From NCBI GenBank assembly GCA_965660325.1, contig CBFHZL010000033.1:1-22387 (forward strand): DNA of 22,387 bases, read 5' to 3'. The translations under genes were made by a program, and so were the position numbers. Position 1 is the stretch's first letter, and every line of letters begins with the position of its first letter. Positions 6,862 through 14,357 of the stretch are shown one piece after another. This stretch comes from Acidiluteibacter sp965660325. GTDB lineage: Bacteria > Bacteroidota > Bacteroidia > Flavobacteriales_E > Vicingaceae. The notes under the pieces are model-generated. The model saw only the letters and a list, made by a program, of their open reading frames with translations, was not told the origin of the DNA and made no database searches.

Positions 6862-7886
6862 TCGTTGACCATTGTAATCTTTTTCTCTAACCCTTTCGTC
6901 AGGTATGTCTTATAGTTTCCTGAAGAATCAGCATATATTAGCAAAGCCTCTAGACCTGCGTTGTTAGACAAAATCTCCTTTGACTTCTCTAACCCGACTA
7001 CCATAAAAGCAGTTGCATAAGCATCAGCCTCCATACCGGTAGATGCAACTACTGATGCACTCAGTAAAGAATGCTTAACAGGATAGCCCGTCTTAGGATC
7101 TATGGTGTGGGAGTATTTAGTACCATTTTCTTCATAGAATTTACGGTAATTTCCTGATGTTGCCAATGCTTCGTCTTCTAAACTCAGAATTGCTGTAAGC
7201 TTTCTTTGTTTTGCATTTTCTTCCGGCTTGTCTACTCCCAAACGCCAAAACTCACCTTCCGAATTGGTTCCTTTCGTGATCACTTCCCCTCCAAGTTCAA
7301 CCATGTAATTGTCCAGTTGCATCTGATCTAAAAAAGCTGCAATCAAATCTGTAGAATATCCTTGAGCAATCGCATTAAAATCCAGCATCGCTCCTTTTGT
7401 TGTTTTTATTAAGGTATCGCCAATAAATTTAAATTTATCTTTACCTGAAAGCGCAAGTAAACTATCAATTAGCGATGGAGTAATGGTTGCTTTATTTTTA
7501 AATCCCCAACCATATGCATTAATGACAGGAGCAAGCGTTACGTCAAAAGCATTTGAAGTGCTCGCAGAAACCTCCATAGATTTTAAATACACCGCTTTAA
7601 ATATTGGATCTAACACCACCGTATCTTTTGATGTATTCAATTCACTAATCAATGAAGTAGGTAAGTATGTACTGACCGACTGATCAATTACCTTTAATAT
7701 GGAATCAATTGATGCTTTGTAGTTTGTATTTGTACTATCCAAATACTTGATATGATAAGTTGTCCCTTGTGCCTCTCCCTCAATGTATACTTGAGTATCG
7801 TTAGCAACCGCTGATTTTTCAGGTGAGGAAGTGCATGAAGTAATCAATACAACCAGACTCAAAACCAATATGTATTTAAACCTCAT
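6858..7886 (-). CDS. apbE: FAD:protein FMN transferase ApbE, lipoprotein
   Basis: ApbE transfers FMN from FAD to a Thr or Ser of target proteins such as NqrB, NqrC and RnfG on the periplasmic side. The 342 aa begin with a lipoprotein signal (VVLITSC, Cys18). Family motifs follow: DFNAIAQGYSTD at 169-180, ELGGE at 197-201, SGNY at 244-247, HTIDPKTGYPV at 260-270, and the Mg2+ ligands Asp288 and Thr292 in EADAYATAF. The start ATG shares one base with the stop of the upstream DUF2452 gene (TAATG), so it is the last gene of a three-gene operon. Its TAG overlaps the stop of the convergent small membrane protein gene, with no terminator between them. Confidence 0.95.
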   Translation of the reverse strand: MRFKYILVLSLVVLITSCTSSPEKSAVANDTQVYIEGEAQGTTYHIKYLDSTNTNYKASIDSILKVIDQSVSTYLPTSLISELNTSKDTVVLDPIFKAVYLKSMEVSASTSNAFDVTLAPVINAYGWGFKNKATITPSLIDSLLALSGKDKFKFIGDTLIKTTKGAMLDFNAIAQGYSTDLIAAFLDQMQLDNYMVELGGEVITKGTNSEGEFWRLGVDKPEENAKQRKLTAILSLEDEALATSGNYRKFYEENGTKYSHTIDPKTGYPVKHSLLSASVVASTGMEADAYATAFMVVGLEKSKEILSNNAGLEALLIYADSSGNYKTYLTKGLEKKITMVND

Positions 7887-8323
7887 TAGTCAATAATTTC
7901 CCATGTGTGATCGGCTAACAATTTAGCTTTTGCTACGAATGTTTTGTAGCCTCCCATTCTTCCCCACTGATCCGGTGCAATCATGGATAATAAATCACGA
8001 CCATTTTCTCTTTTGTAGAAGAAATAAGTGTGACCTACTAATGGCTTGAAGCCCATCTCTGATTTGTAGATCTGCTCCGAAATCTCCACTCTAGATTTCA
8101 ACTTATTCGCTTGGCTAATCAACAGCTCCATCTGATCATAGATTTGCTTCATTTGCGTATTGGTCTGCTCAGCCATAGCCGTCATAGCTGTAGACTTAAT
8201 ACGCTCCTTGTCATCCGGAAAAATAACAGCAGAACTCACATTGTGCGCATAAGGCAGCGTGCTTGGGTTCTCTGTAATCTTATCTTTATCGATGGGATTA
8301 TGTTTTCTTCTTTCTTCTTCCAT
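7886..8323 (-). CDS. DUF2452 family protein
   Basis: This is a cytoplasmic protein of unknown function in the DUF2452 family, recognised by HNPIDKDKITENPSTLPYAH near the N-terminus, VEISEQIYKSEMGF and GHTYFFYKRENG in the middle, and a Trp-containing C-terminal part. Residues about 45-95 look helical, possibly a coiled coil. I take the ATG at 8323 (MEEERRKHNP, 145 aa), which leaves 2 bases after the yaaA stop. A TTG four codons earlier would overlap yaaA and is less likely. It sits between yaaA and apbE in one operon. The role of the family is not known to me. Confidence 0.85.
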   Translation of the reverse strand: MEEERRKHNPIDKDKITENPSTLPYAHNVSSAVIFPDDKERIKSTAMTAMAEQTNTQMKQIYDQMELLISQANKLKSRVEISEQIYKSEMGFKPLVGHTYFFYKRENGRDLLSMIAPDQWGRMGGYKTFVAKAKLLADHTWEIID

Positions 8324-8325
8324 GT

Positions 8326-9108
8326 TTAGTTCCAATTTTCAGCTCGTGTAAATACCAGTTTAGTTTTAGTAGATAAGTCCGAACTGTAATGATAGCCTTC
8401 GTAGTCAAACCCTTTTAAGTCTTCTACATTTGCTATTCTATTCTTTATGATGTAATTGCTCATCATACCTCTTGCTTTTTTTGCGTAGAAGGAGATAATC
8501 TTAAGCTTACCATTTTTTTCGTCTTTAAACTCAGGGGTAATAATAGTGGCATCAAGAGCTTTTTTGTCAACTGCTTTAAAATATTCGTTAGAAGCTAGAT
8601 TGATGATCACTTTTTCGTGATGGCCCTTGAGGGATTCATTAATTTCATTGGCAATTTTAGCTCCCCAATAACCATACAAATTCTTCGAATTGTTCACCGA
8701 AAAAGAAGTTCCCATTTCTAAACGATAAGGTAAAATCATATCCATTGGCCTTAAGAGTCCATATAGACCTGATAAAATTAGTAAATGCTGTTGAGCATAC
8801 TCAAAATCCGTATCGGAAAAAGTTGTTGGATTCATGCCGGTATATACATCACCGGTGAAGGCCAACACAGCTTGTTTAGCTGTTGATTTATCCATAAGAC
8901 TGATATCCCAGTTTTGATTCCTTTTGAAATTTAGATCAGCCAGATTTTCGCTAATTGACATTAGATCCATCAATTTTTCTCGTGATGCTTTCTTTAATTC
9001 TTTCATTATTTGCGTTGACTCCTGTTTGAAAACATAATCTGAAGAGATCGATGTTTTAGCAGGTGTTTCAAAGTCTAGCGATTTGGCAGGTGATATAAGA
9101 TGAATCAT
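8326..9108 (-). CDS. yaaA: Peroxide stress protein YaaA (UPF0246/DUF328)
   Basis: YaaA is a cytoplasmic protein that in E. coli lowers intracellular iron and DNA damage during hydrogen peroxide stress and has been reported to bind DNA. The 260 aa carry all the family landmarks: ISPAKSLDF at 5-13, FTGDVYTG at 84-91, LSGLYGLLRPMD at 112-123, PYRLEMG at 127-133, NLASNEY at 170-176 and KKARG at 210-214. It is first in the operon with DUF2452 and apbE, and its promoter box lies 16 bases upstream. Confidence 0.95.
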   Translation of the reverse strand: MIHLISPAKSLDFETPAKTSISSDYVFKQESTQIMKELKKASREKLMDLMSISENLADLNFKRNQNWDISLMDKSTAKQAVLAFTGDVYTGMNPTTFSDTDFEYAQQHLLILSGLYGLLRPMDMILPYRLEMGTSFSVNNSKNLYGYWGAKIANEINESLKGHHEKVIINLASNEYFKAVDKKALDATIITPEFKDEKNGKLKIISFYAKKARGMMSNYIIKNRIANVEDLKGFDYEGYHYSSDLSTKTKLVFTRAENWN

Positions 9109-9124
9109 GAAAAATATTTTACAT

Positions 9125-9132
9125 CAAAATTA
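9125..9132 (-). promoter_or_regulatory. -7 promoter element for the yaaA operon
   Basis: TAATTTTG on the minus strand matches TAnnTTTG and lies 16 bases before the yaaA ATG. No convincing -33 element or OxyR-like site was recognised by eye. Confidence 0.5.
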
Positions 9133-9224
9133 ACCAAACAGGCTTTAATTTGTTCATCAAGTAGGCGGAAAATACGGTCTAATTTTGATTAACAAAAAAG
9201 AATTAACTGTGCTAGTGTTTTGAC

Positions 9225-9232
9225 TACATTTG
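9225..9232 (+). promoter_or_regulatory. -7 promoter element for proline dehydrogenase
   Basis: TACATTTG matches TAnnTTTG and lies 21 bases before the ATG at 9254. Confidence 0.5.
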
Positions 9233-9253
9233 CGGCAATAGAGAACTGGAGTT

Positions 9254-10426
9254 ATGGTAACATTTAACAATACTAAAATAGCTTTTGAGCACAAGAGTAA
9301 TACCCAGCTAAGGAAAGCATACTGGCTGTTTAAGTTTATGGGAATTGGCTGGTTAACTAGCCTAGGTGCTGTGCTTTTAAAAATTGCCTTAGCCATTAAA
9401 CTGCCCGTAAAAAGCATCGTTAAGGCAACAGTTTTTGAGCAGTTTTGTGGAGGAGAAAGCATAGAAGATTGCGAACAACGAATTCTTCAATTAGGAGATC
9501 AAAATGTAAAAACCATTCTCGACTATTCAGCGGAAGGAAAACAGTCAGACGAAGATTTCGACCTCTCTATGGGAAAAGCTGTAGCATCTATAGAACGCGC
9601 TAAACTAGATTTGAACGTTCCGTTTTGTGTTTTCAAAATGACTGCCCTTATGCCTTTTAACGTATTAAAAAAGGTAAGCGCTGCTGAAGAGCTGTCTGAG
9701 GAGGAAGCCTTAGCCTACCAGAAAGGTCGTAATAGAATAGACATTATTTGTCAAAATGCCTTTAATGCTTCTATACCAGTGATGATAGATGCAGAAGAAA
9801 GCTGGATTCAAGATGCAATAGATGAAATCGCACTCATCATGATGCACCGATACAATAGAGAAAGTGCTTTGGTATACAATACTGCTCAGATGTACCGCCA
9901 CGACCGGTTAGAATATTTACATCAACTTTATAAGCAGGCAGTTGAAGAAGAATTCTACATTGGAATGAAGGTAGTTCGTGGAGCTTACATGGAAAAAGAA
10001 CGCGAAAGAGCATCACGCAAAGGGTATACTGATCCAATTCAGCCAACAAAAGAAGCAACTGATTCTGATTACAACTTGGCAATTAACTTTTGTGTTGAGC
10101 ATCTAAATAGAATAGCTATATGCGCAGGCACACACAATGAGGCTAGCTCGCAGCTATTGACAGAAGTGGTGGATGAAAAAGGCCTAAACCGTGACGATAA
10201 GCGAATTTTCTTTTCTCAACTATTGGGGATGAGTGACCATATTAGCTTTAACTTATCAAAGAAAGATTTTAATGTCGCAAAATATGTTCCTTATGGACCT
10301 GTGGCAGAAGTGATGCCTTACCTCATACGCAGAGCTGAAGAAAACACCTCAATAGCAGGGCAAACAGGTCGTGAGCTCCGATTGATTCAAGAAGAGTTAG
10401 ATCGAAGATCAAAAGTAGCAAGCTAA
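9254..10426 (+). CDS. Proline dehydrogenase (monofunctional, FAD-dependent)
   Basis: This enzyme oxidises L-proline to pyrroline-5-carboxylate and passes electrons through FAD to the quinone pool at the membrane. The 390 aa show the PRODH TIM-barrel landmarks: IDAEE at 178-182, YNTAQMYRHDRLE at 208-220, GMKVVRGAYMEKER at 237-250, GTHNEASS at 292-299, SQLLGMSDHISFNL at 321-334, and YVPYGPVAEVMPYLIRRAEEN at 344-364 with the substrate-binding Arg pair. The length and absence of an aldehyde dehydrogenase domain show it is not a bifunctional PutA. The N-terminal 60 residues include a hydrophobic stretch (29-50) that may help membrane association. It is a single-gene unit. Confidence 0.94.
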   Translation: MVTFNNTKIAFEHKSNTQLRKAYWLFKFMGIGWLTSLGAVLLKIALAIKLPVKSIVKATVFEQFCGGESIEDCEQRILQLGDQNVKTILDYSAEGKQSDEDFDLSMGKAVASIERAKLDLNVPFCVFKMTALMPFNVLKKVSAAEELSEEEALAYQKGRNRIDIICQNAFNASIPVMIDAEESWIQDAIDEIALIMMHRYNRESALVYNTAQMYRHDRLEYLHQLYKQAVEEEFYIGMKVVRGAYMEKERERASRKGYTDPIQPTKEATDSDYNLAINFCVEHLNRIAICAGTHNEASSQLLTEVVDEKGLNRDDKRIFFSQLLGMSDHISFNLSKKDFNVAKYVPYGPVAEVMPYLIRRAEENTSIAGQTGRELRLIQEELDRRSKVAS

Positions 10427-10468
10427 GCTGCGCTGTATTTATATCACGGTTTTATTATCTTCGCTTAG

Positions 10469-11815
10469 ATGAAAGAGCTGCTAATTGATAAAATAAAAGC
10501 CTCCACTGAATTCTCTGAGAAAGAAAAAGAACACCTGATTGCCAAACTTAGTATTGGTTCAAGAAGTGGACTCGTTTTTGAAGAAAAACCTGAGTCTATT
10601 GAAAAACAGCTTAAATCTAAACTCCCTGATTTAAAGGAAGTAAAAAGTAAACAAGTTGGAAAAACCGGCTTAACACATCGGTTAATTGAGGCTGATAATT
10701 TACATGGCCTAGCTTGCCTTGCTGCTGATAAAGAACAGTTCGATGTTATTTACATCGACCCTCCATACAATACAGGTAATAAAGATTTCAAATACAACGA
10801 TCATTATGTTGATTTAGAAGATGATTACCGCCATTCGAAATGGATATCATTCATGGCTAAACGCCTGCGAATGGCCAAAGATTTATTGAATGAACATGGT
10901 GCAATTTTTATCTCTATTGATGATGCAGAACATGCCAGACTAAAATTGCTCTGTGATGAATTATTTGGCGGACAAAACTTTGTAGCCAACCTCATTAGGA
11001 AAAATAAAGCTGGCTCTGGGCATGATAGCAAACAAATTGCTGTAGAATACGACTATCTACTCTGCTATGCGAAAGATATCAATCAATTAAAATTTAGTAA
11101 AGCAGATGCAGGTGCAGCAGAAGACCCAAAATATAAATTAAAGGATAAACATGTCAAGCACAGAGGCAAATACTACTTGCGGGACCTAGATTATAAAGGA
11201 AGCTACAGTAAAAGTTTGGACTATGCTATAACGGCTCCAGACGGCACGAAAATGTGGCCTGGTGGTGCTTTTGGAAAACCAAATACTTGGCGTTGGGGAA
11301 AGGACAAATTGAAATGGGGTCTCGAAAATGACTACATTGTTTTCAAGCAGAAAAAAGACCATTGGAAAGTGTACATTAAGCAGTATCAATTTGTCGATAA
11401 TAAAAACGAAAAACGGCAGCGATTAATACCTCATCGAGCGCTAATTGAGTTTTCAAATTCTGCAGGAAGCACGGAATTAAAGAATATACTCAATCAAGAT
11501 ATTTTCACTTACCCCAAACCAACTGCCTTAATCCGTTTTCTTTTGGGTCTGTTTAATCATCATAAATCATTGAAAGTACTCGACTTCTTTGCAGGAAGTG
11601 GTACTACGCTTCATGCGACTATGTTAAAGAATCAAGAAGATGGTGGTTCTCGAACATGCACACTGATTACCAACAATGAAAATCACATTTGTGAAGAAGT
11701 TACCTTTGCGCGAAGTAAAAAAGTGATTTTAGGATATACCAATAAAAATGGCAAACTGGTAGAAGGTTTGTCTGACAACACGCTCCACTATTATAAAGCA
11801 AGTTTCAAGAGATGA
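10469..11815 (+). CDS. Beta-class DNA adenine methyltransferase (type III Mod-like)
   Basis: This is a predicted N6-adenine DNA methyltransferase using S-adenosylmethionine. The 448 aa contain catalytic motif IV DPPYNTG at 97-103 before the SAM-binding motif I LDFFAGSGTTLHA at 371-383, the order that defines beta-class enzymes. TNNENHICEEVTFARSKK at 401-418 is a typical Mod tail motif. Residues about 175-350 are the probable target-recognition region, so the recognised site cannot be read from sequence. Its last four bases overlap the next gene (ATGA), which encodes a nuclease-like protein. No type III Res helicase subunit is present. A one-mismatch promoter box (TATCTTCG, 10456-10463) lies only 5 bases before the ATG, so the transcript may be nearly leaderless. 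No long homopolymer tract suggests phase variation. Confidence 0.9.
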   Translation: MKELLIDKIKASTEFSEKEKEHLIAKLSIGSRSGLVFEEKPESIEKQLKSKLPDLKEVKSKQVGKTGLTHRLIEADNLHGLACLAADKEQFDVIYIDPPYNTGNKDFKYNDHYVDLEDDYRHSKWISFMAKRLRMAKDLLNEHGAIFISIDDAEHARLKLLCDELFGGQNFVANLIRKNKAGSGHDSKQIAVEYDYLLCYAKDINQLKFSKADAGAAEDPKYKLKDKHVKHRGKYYLRDLDYKGSYSKSLDYAITAPDGTKMWPGGAFGKPNTWRWGKDKLKWGLENDYIVFKQKKDHWKVYIKQYQFVDNKNEKRQRLIPHRALIEFSNSAGSTELKNILNQDIFTYPKPTALIRFLLGLFNHHKSLKVLDFFAGSGTTLHATMLKNQEDGGSRTCTLITNNENHICEEVTFARSKKVILGYTNKNGKLVEGLSDNTLHYYKASFKR

Positions 11816-12501
11816 TTTCTCCGGTACAAATAGCTGTGTCGGAAGCACAAATACTGAAAGCCATTGAATTATCGAAACAGCAATTGTTTATTGACAATTT
11901 GAGAAACCGAGCTATAAACGTTGCTTTTGATAGTAAAGTAAGGGGATACGTTGGGGAAATTGCTCTAAAAGAATGGTTTAATCAAAACGGTATTGATTTC
12001 TCATTAACCAACCATTTCGACAGAAAAAGCAGCATGGACGTTGACTTTCTATACCAAGGAAATAAGCAGATGTATGAAATTGAGCTAAAAACATCATTAG
12101 TTCCAGATCAAGATCGAACGATAGAGGAAGCCATCTGTCAACGAGATTTAAAACTCATTAAGCGAGGCAACCAGCCAATAGCAGCACTAAAAAGCGACAT
12201 CCATATTCAATTAATGTATAATCAACGAAGAGCAGCAAAAGACCTTTGGTTGGAGCAACAAGCTGAAATCACTAAAAAAACTACTTTGGAAGAAATTTAT
12301 GATCAACTTGCATGTTATCGGTATTTAACCGACGCCTATCTAATTGGATGGATTGACAAGCCTACACTGATTCAGCAAATCGAACAGAAACCAACTAAAA
12401 GACAAACATGGAAGTATGGTCAACGCGAATTTTGGACGTGCAGCCTTAAGAGTGAAATTAAACCCATGCAATCATTAATTACTTTTCTAAAAGAAGCTTA
12501 A
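11812..12501 (+). CDS. Predicted PD-(D/E)XK nuclease, candidate restriction partner of the methyltransferase
   Basis: I do not recognise this 229-aa protein as a named restriction enzyme. It shows a PD-(D/E)XK core: GYVGEIALKEWFNQNG at 45-60 (Glu49 on the first helix), Asp76 and Asp78 in MDVDFLY, then the strand MYEIELKTS at 87-95 with Glu91 and Lys93 as the E-x-K pair. Residues 100-170 are charged and helical, and 165-215 are rich in Tyr and Trp. The ATG overlaps the methyltransferase stop by four bases, so the two are made together. This arrangement suggests a two-gene type II-like restriction-modification system. An alternative is a non-cleaving accessory subunit. The function is inferred from motif and position. 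Confidence 0.7.
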   Translation: MISPVQIAVSEAQILKAIELSKQQLFIDNLRNRAINVAFDSKVRGYVGEIALKEWFNQNGIDFSLTNHFDRKSSMDVDFLYQGNKQMYEIELKTSLVPDQDRTIEEAICQRDLKLIKRGNQPIAALKSDIHIQLMYNQRRAAKDLWLEQQAEITKKTTLEEIYDQLACYRYLTDAYLIGWIDKPTLIQQIEQKPTKRQTWKYGQREFWTCSLKSEIKPMQSLITFLKEA

Positions 12502-12554
12502 TCTACTTTCTAAGCGGTTAGTTTTTCACTACTTTAGAGGTCTAATCAACTATT

Positions 12555-14234
12555 ATGCAGCAAGAAAAAGCATTAGCATTGCTTAAGTCGGGAAAAAATG
12601 TATTTCTAACAGGTTCTGCCGGAACAGGGAAGACATATATTTTGAACCAATACATCAACTATTTAAAAGAAAGAAAAGTGGCCGTAGCGACTACTGCTTC
12701 TACCGGCATTGCAGCTACGCATATGAATGGCATGACGATTCATTCATGGGCAGGAATCGGCGTAAAAGAACACCTAACTAGCAAGCAATTATCAAGCATG
12801 CGTGATAAAAAATACCTGCGCGACCATTTGGAAAAAACCAATGTGCTGATTATTGATGAAATCTCTATGCTGCATAAAGTTCAACTAAACCTAGTTAACA
12901 CTGTTTTGCAATACTTTAGAGACAACGACCGTCCTTTTGGAGGAATTCAAGTCGTGCTCTGTGGTGATTTTTTTCAGCTACCTCCTATCGGGAAGCCTGG
13001 CGAAAGAAGTAGTGATAAATTTGCCTTTATGTCTGAAGCTTGGGTAGCAGCAAACTTTAATATTGCCTACCTCACAGAGCAATACCGTCAAGAAGGTGGA
13101 GAATTAAATCAGATACTGAATGAGATTAGAGCTTGCCAGATTAGCCAACAAAGTAAAGCACTTTTAGCACAAGCTGAAAACAATCAATTCGACAAAGAAA
13201 TTGAACCAACCAAGTTGTACACACACAACTACGATGTAGACAGTATTAATAATGAGCACCTAGCACGACTCAAAAGTAAAACAAAATCGTACACTGCAGA
13301 AACAAAAGGGAATGACAAGCTATTGATGACGTTAAAAAGTTCTGTTTTGGCCAATGAAGAGCTTGACCTTAAGATTGGTGCAAAGGTGATGTTTGTAAAA
13401 AATAACAATGAAAAAGGCTATGTCAATGGAACAATGGGAACGGTTATTGGCTTTAATGAAGATAACATACCTTCGGTGAAACTGTATGATGGAAGAACCG
13501 TTTATGCGCACCACGAAAGCTGGGGAGTAATAGATGACAAAGGAAGTGTATTGGCTAGTTTTAGTCAAATCCCACTGCGGCTAGCTTGGGCAATAACGAT
13601 TCACAAATGCCAAGGAATGACATTGGATGCCGCTGAGCTAGACCTTTCGAAAACGTTTGAAAAAGGGCAAGGTTACGTTGGGCTTTCACGATTAAAAAAA
13701 ATAGAAAATTTAAAGTTAATTGGTTTTAACGAGCTTTCTTTAGAAGTAGATAGACTTGCTTATAAAGCAGATCTAAGGTTCCAAGAATTGTCCTCTCAAG
13801 CCGATATACAACTTACCAATGCAGAATTAGAAAATGCTGCTATTAAATTTATCAAAAAATGCGGAGGGCTTACTAATCCTGATGATATCGAAAAGAATAA
13901 AAAGAAAATCAAGGAGAAAAAGAAAGGGAAAAAAGAATCTACGTATGACATCACCATGAACTACATGCGCCAAGCAATGACGCTAAAAGAGATCGCTCAT
14001 GAACGTGGGATGACTACGGGAACCATTGCAGGTCATTTGATTAGACTTAAAAAAGAAAACCCAGATTTTAACTTCAGCCAATACAAACCAAAGAAAACCA
14101 TTTGCGATAAAGTAGAGATTGCCTATAAAATGCAACCAAAGGGAGAACCTGTGAGCACAAAAAAAATCTATGAAGTACTAGAAGGAAAGGTTACCTATGA
14201 TGATATAAAATTAGCATTGGCATTCGTAGTTTAA
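12555..14234 (+). CDS. Pif1-like SF1B helicase with C-terminal helix-turn-helix
   Basis: This is a predicted 5'-3' DNA helicase acting on forks, R-loops or structured DNA. The 559 aa contain Walker A GSAGTGKT at 20-27, TASTGIAA at 47-54, Walker B LIIDEISML at 98-106, GDFFQLPP at 137-144, EQYRQ at 175-179, and the C-terminal helicase block IHKCQGMTLD at 349-358 with YVGLSRL at 374-380. A lysine-rich linker (447-461) leads to a helix-turn-helix of the RecQ C-terminal type (HTH_40-like), with LKEIAHERGMTTGTIAGHLI at 477-496. It starts 53 bases after the nuclease gene, with a one-mismatch promoter box (TACTTTAG, 12530-12537), so it may be separately transcribed. The Pif1-HTH architecture is one I recall as common in Bacteroidetes housekeeping proteins, so a link to the restriction pair is uncertain. 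Confidence 0.9.
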   Translation: MQQEKALALLKSGKNVFLTGSAGTGKTYILNQYINYLKERKVAVATTASTGIAATHMNGMTIHSWAGIGVKEHLTSKQLSSMRDKKYLRDHLEKTNVLIIDEISMLHKVQLNLVNTVLQYFRDNDRPFGGIQVVLCGDFFQLPPIGKPGERSSDKFAFMSEAWVAANFNIAYLTEQYRQEGGELNQILNEIRACQISQQSKALLAQAENNQFDKEIEPTKLYTHNYDVDSINNEHLARLKSKTKSYTAETKGNDKLLMTLKSSVLANEELDLKIGAKVMFVKNNNEKGYVNGTMGTVIGFNEDNIPSVKLYDGRTVYAHHESWGVIDDKGSVLASFSQIPLRLAWAITIHKCQGMTLDAAELDLSKTFEKGQGYVGLSRLKKIENLKLIGFNELSLEVDRLAYKADLRFQELSSQADIQLTNAELENAAIKFIKKCGGLTNPDDIEKNKKKIKEKKKGKKESTYDITMNYMRQAMTLKEIAHERGMTTGTIAGHLIRLKKENPDFNFSQYKPKKTICDKVEIAYKMQPKGEPVSTKKIYEVLEGKVTYDDIKLALAFVV

Positions 14235-14288
14235 TTTTTAAACGCTGTATCACAAAAAAAAGAAATAATTAAATTCCCAGTTTAGATG

Positions 14289-14330
14289 CTTATCACTTTA
14301 ACGATTGCAACTTCTCCTGATCGTTATAAG
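14289..14330. repeat. Interrupted inverted repeat in the gap before the EI24-family gene
   Basis: AACGAT at 14300-14305 pairs with ATCGTT at 14320-14325, and CTTAT at 14289-14293 pairs with ATAAG at 14326-14330, leaving a 6-base bulge on one arm and a 14-base loop. There is no T-run after it, so it is not a clear terminator. It may be a regulatory structure or chance. The rest of the 123-base gap holds only AT-rich sequence and an imperfect promoter-like TAACTTTA at 14346-14353. Confidence 0.25.
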
Positions 14331-14357
14331 TAGTCTAGCTTTTATTAACTTTAACTT

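Noticed and set aside
8324..8335. TTG start for the DUF2452 protein
   Set aside because: It would overlap the yaaA stop; the ATG at 8323 gives a 2-base gap and a more usual start codon.
10469..11815. Phase-variable simple repeat in the Mod-like gene, as in some type III systems
   Set aside because: No homopolymer or short tandem repeat long enough to slip was found; only short A-rich runs occur.
13897..13940. Purine-rich A/G tract in the helicase gene as a slippage or frameshift site
   Set aside because: It encodes the lysine-rich linker between helicase and HTH in a continuous frame, and the longest A-run is short.
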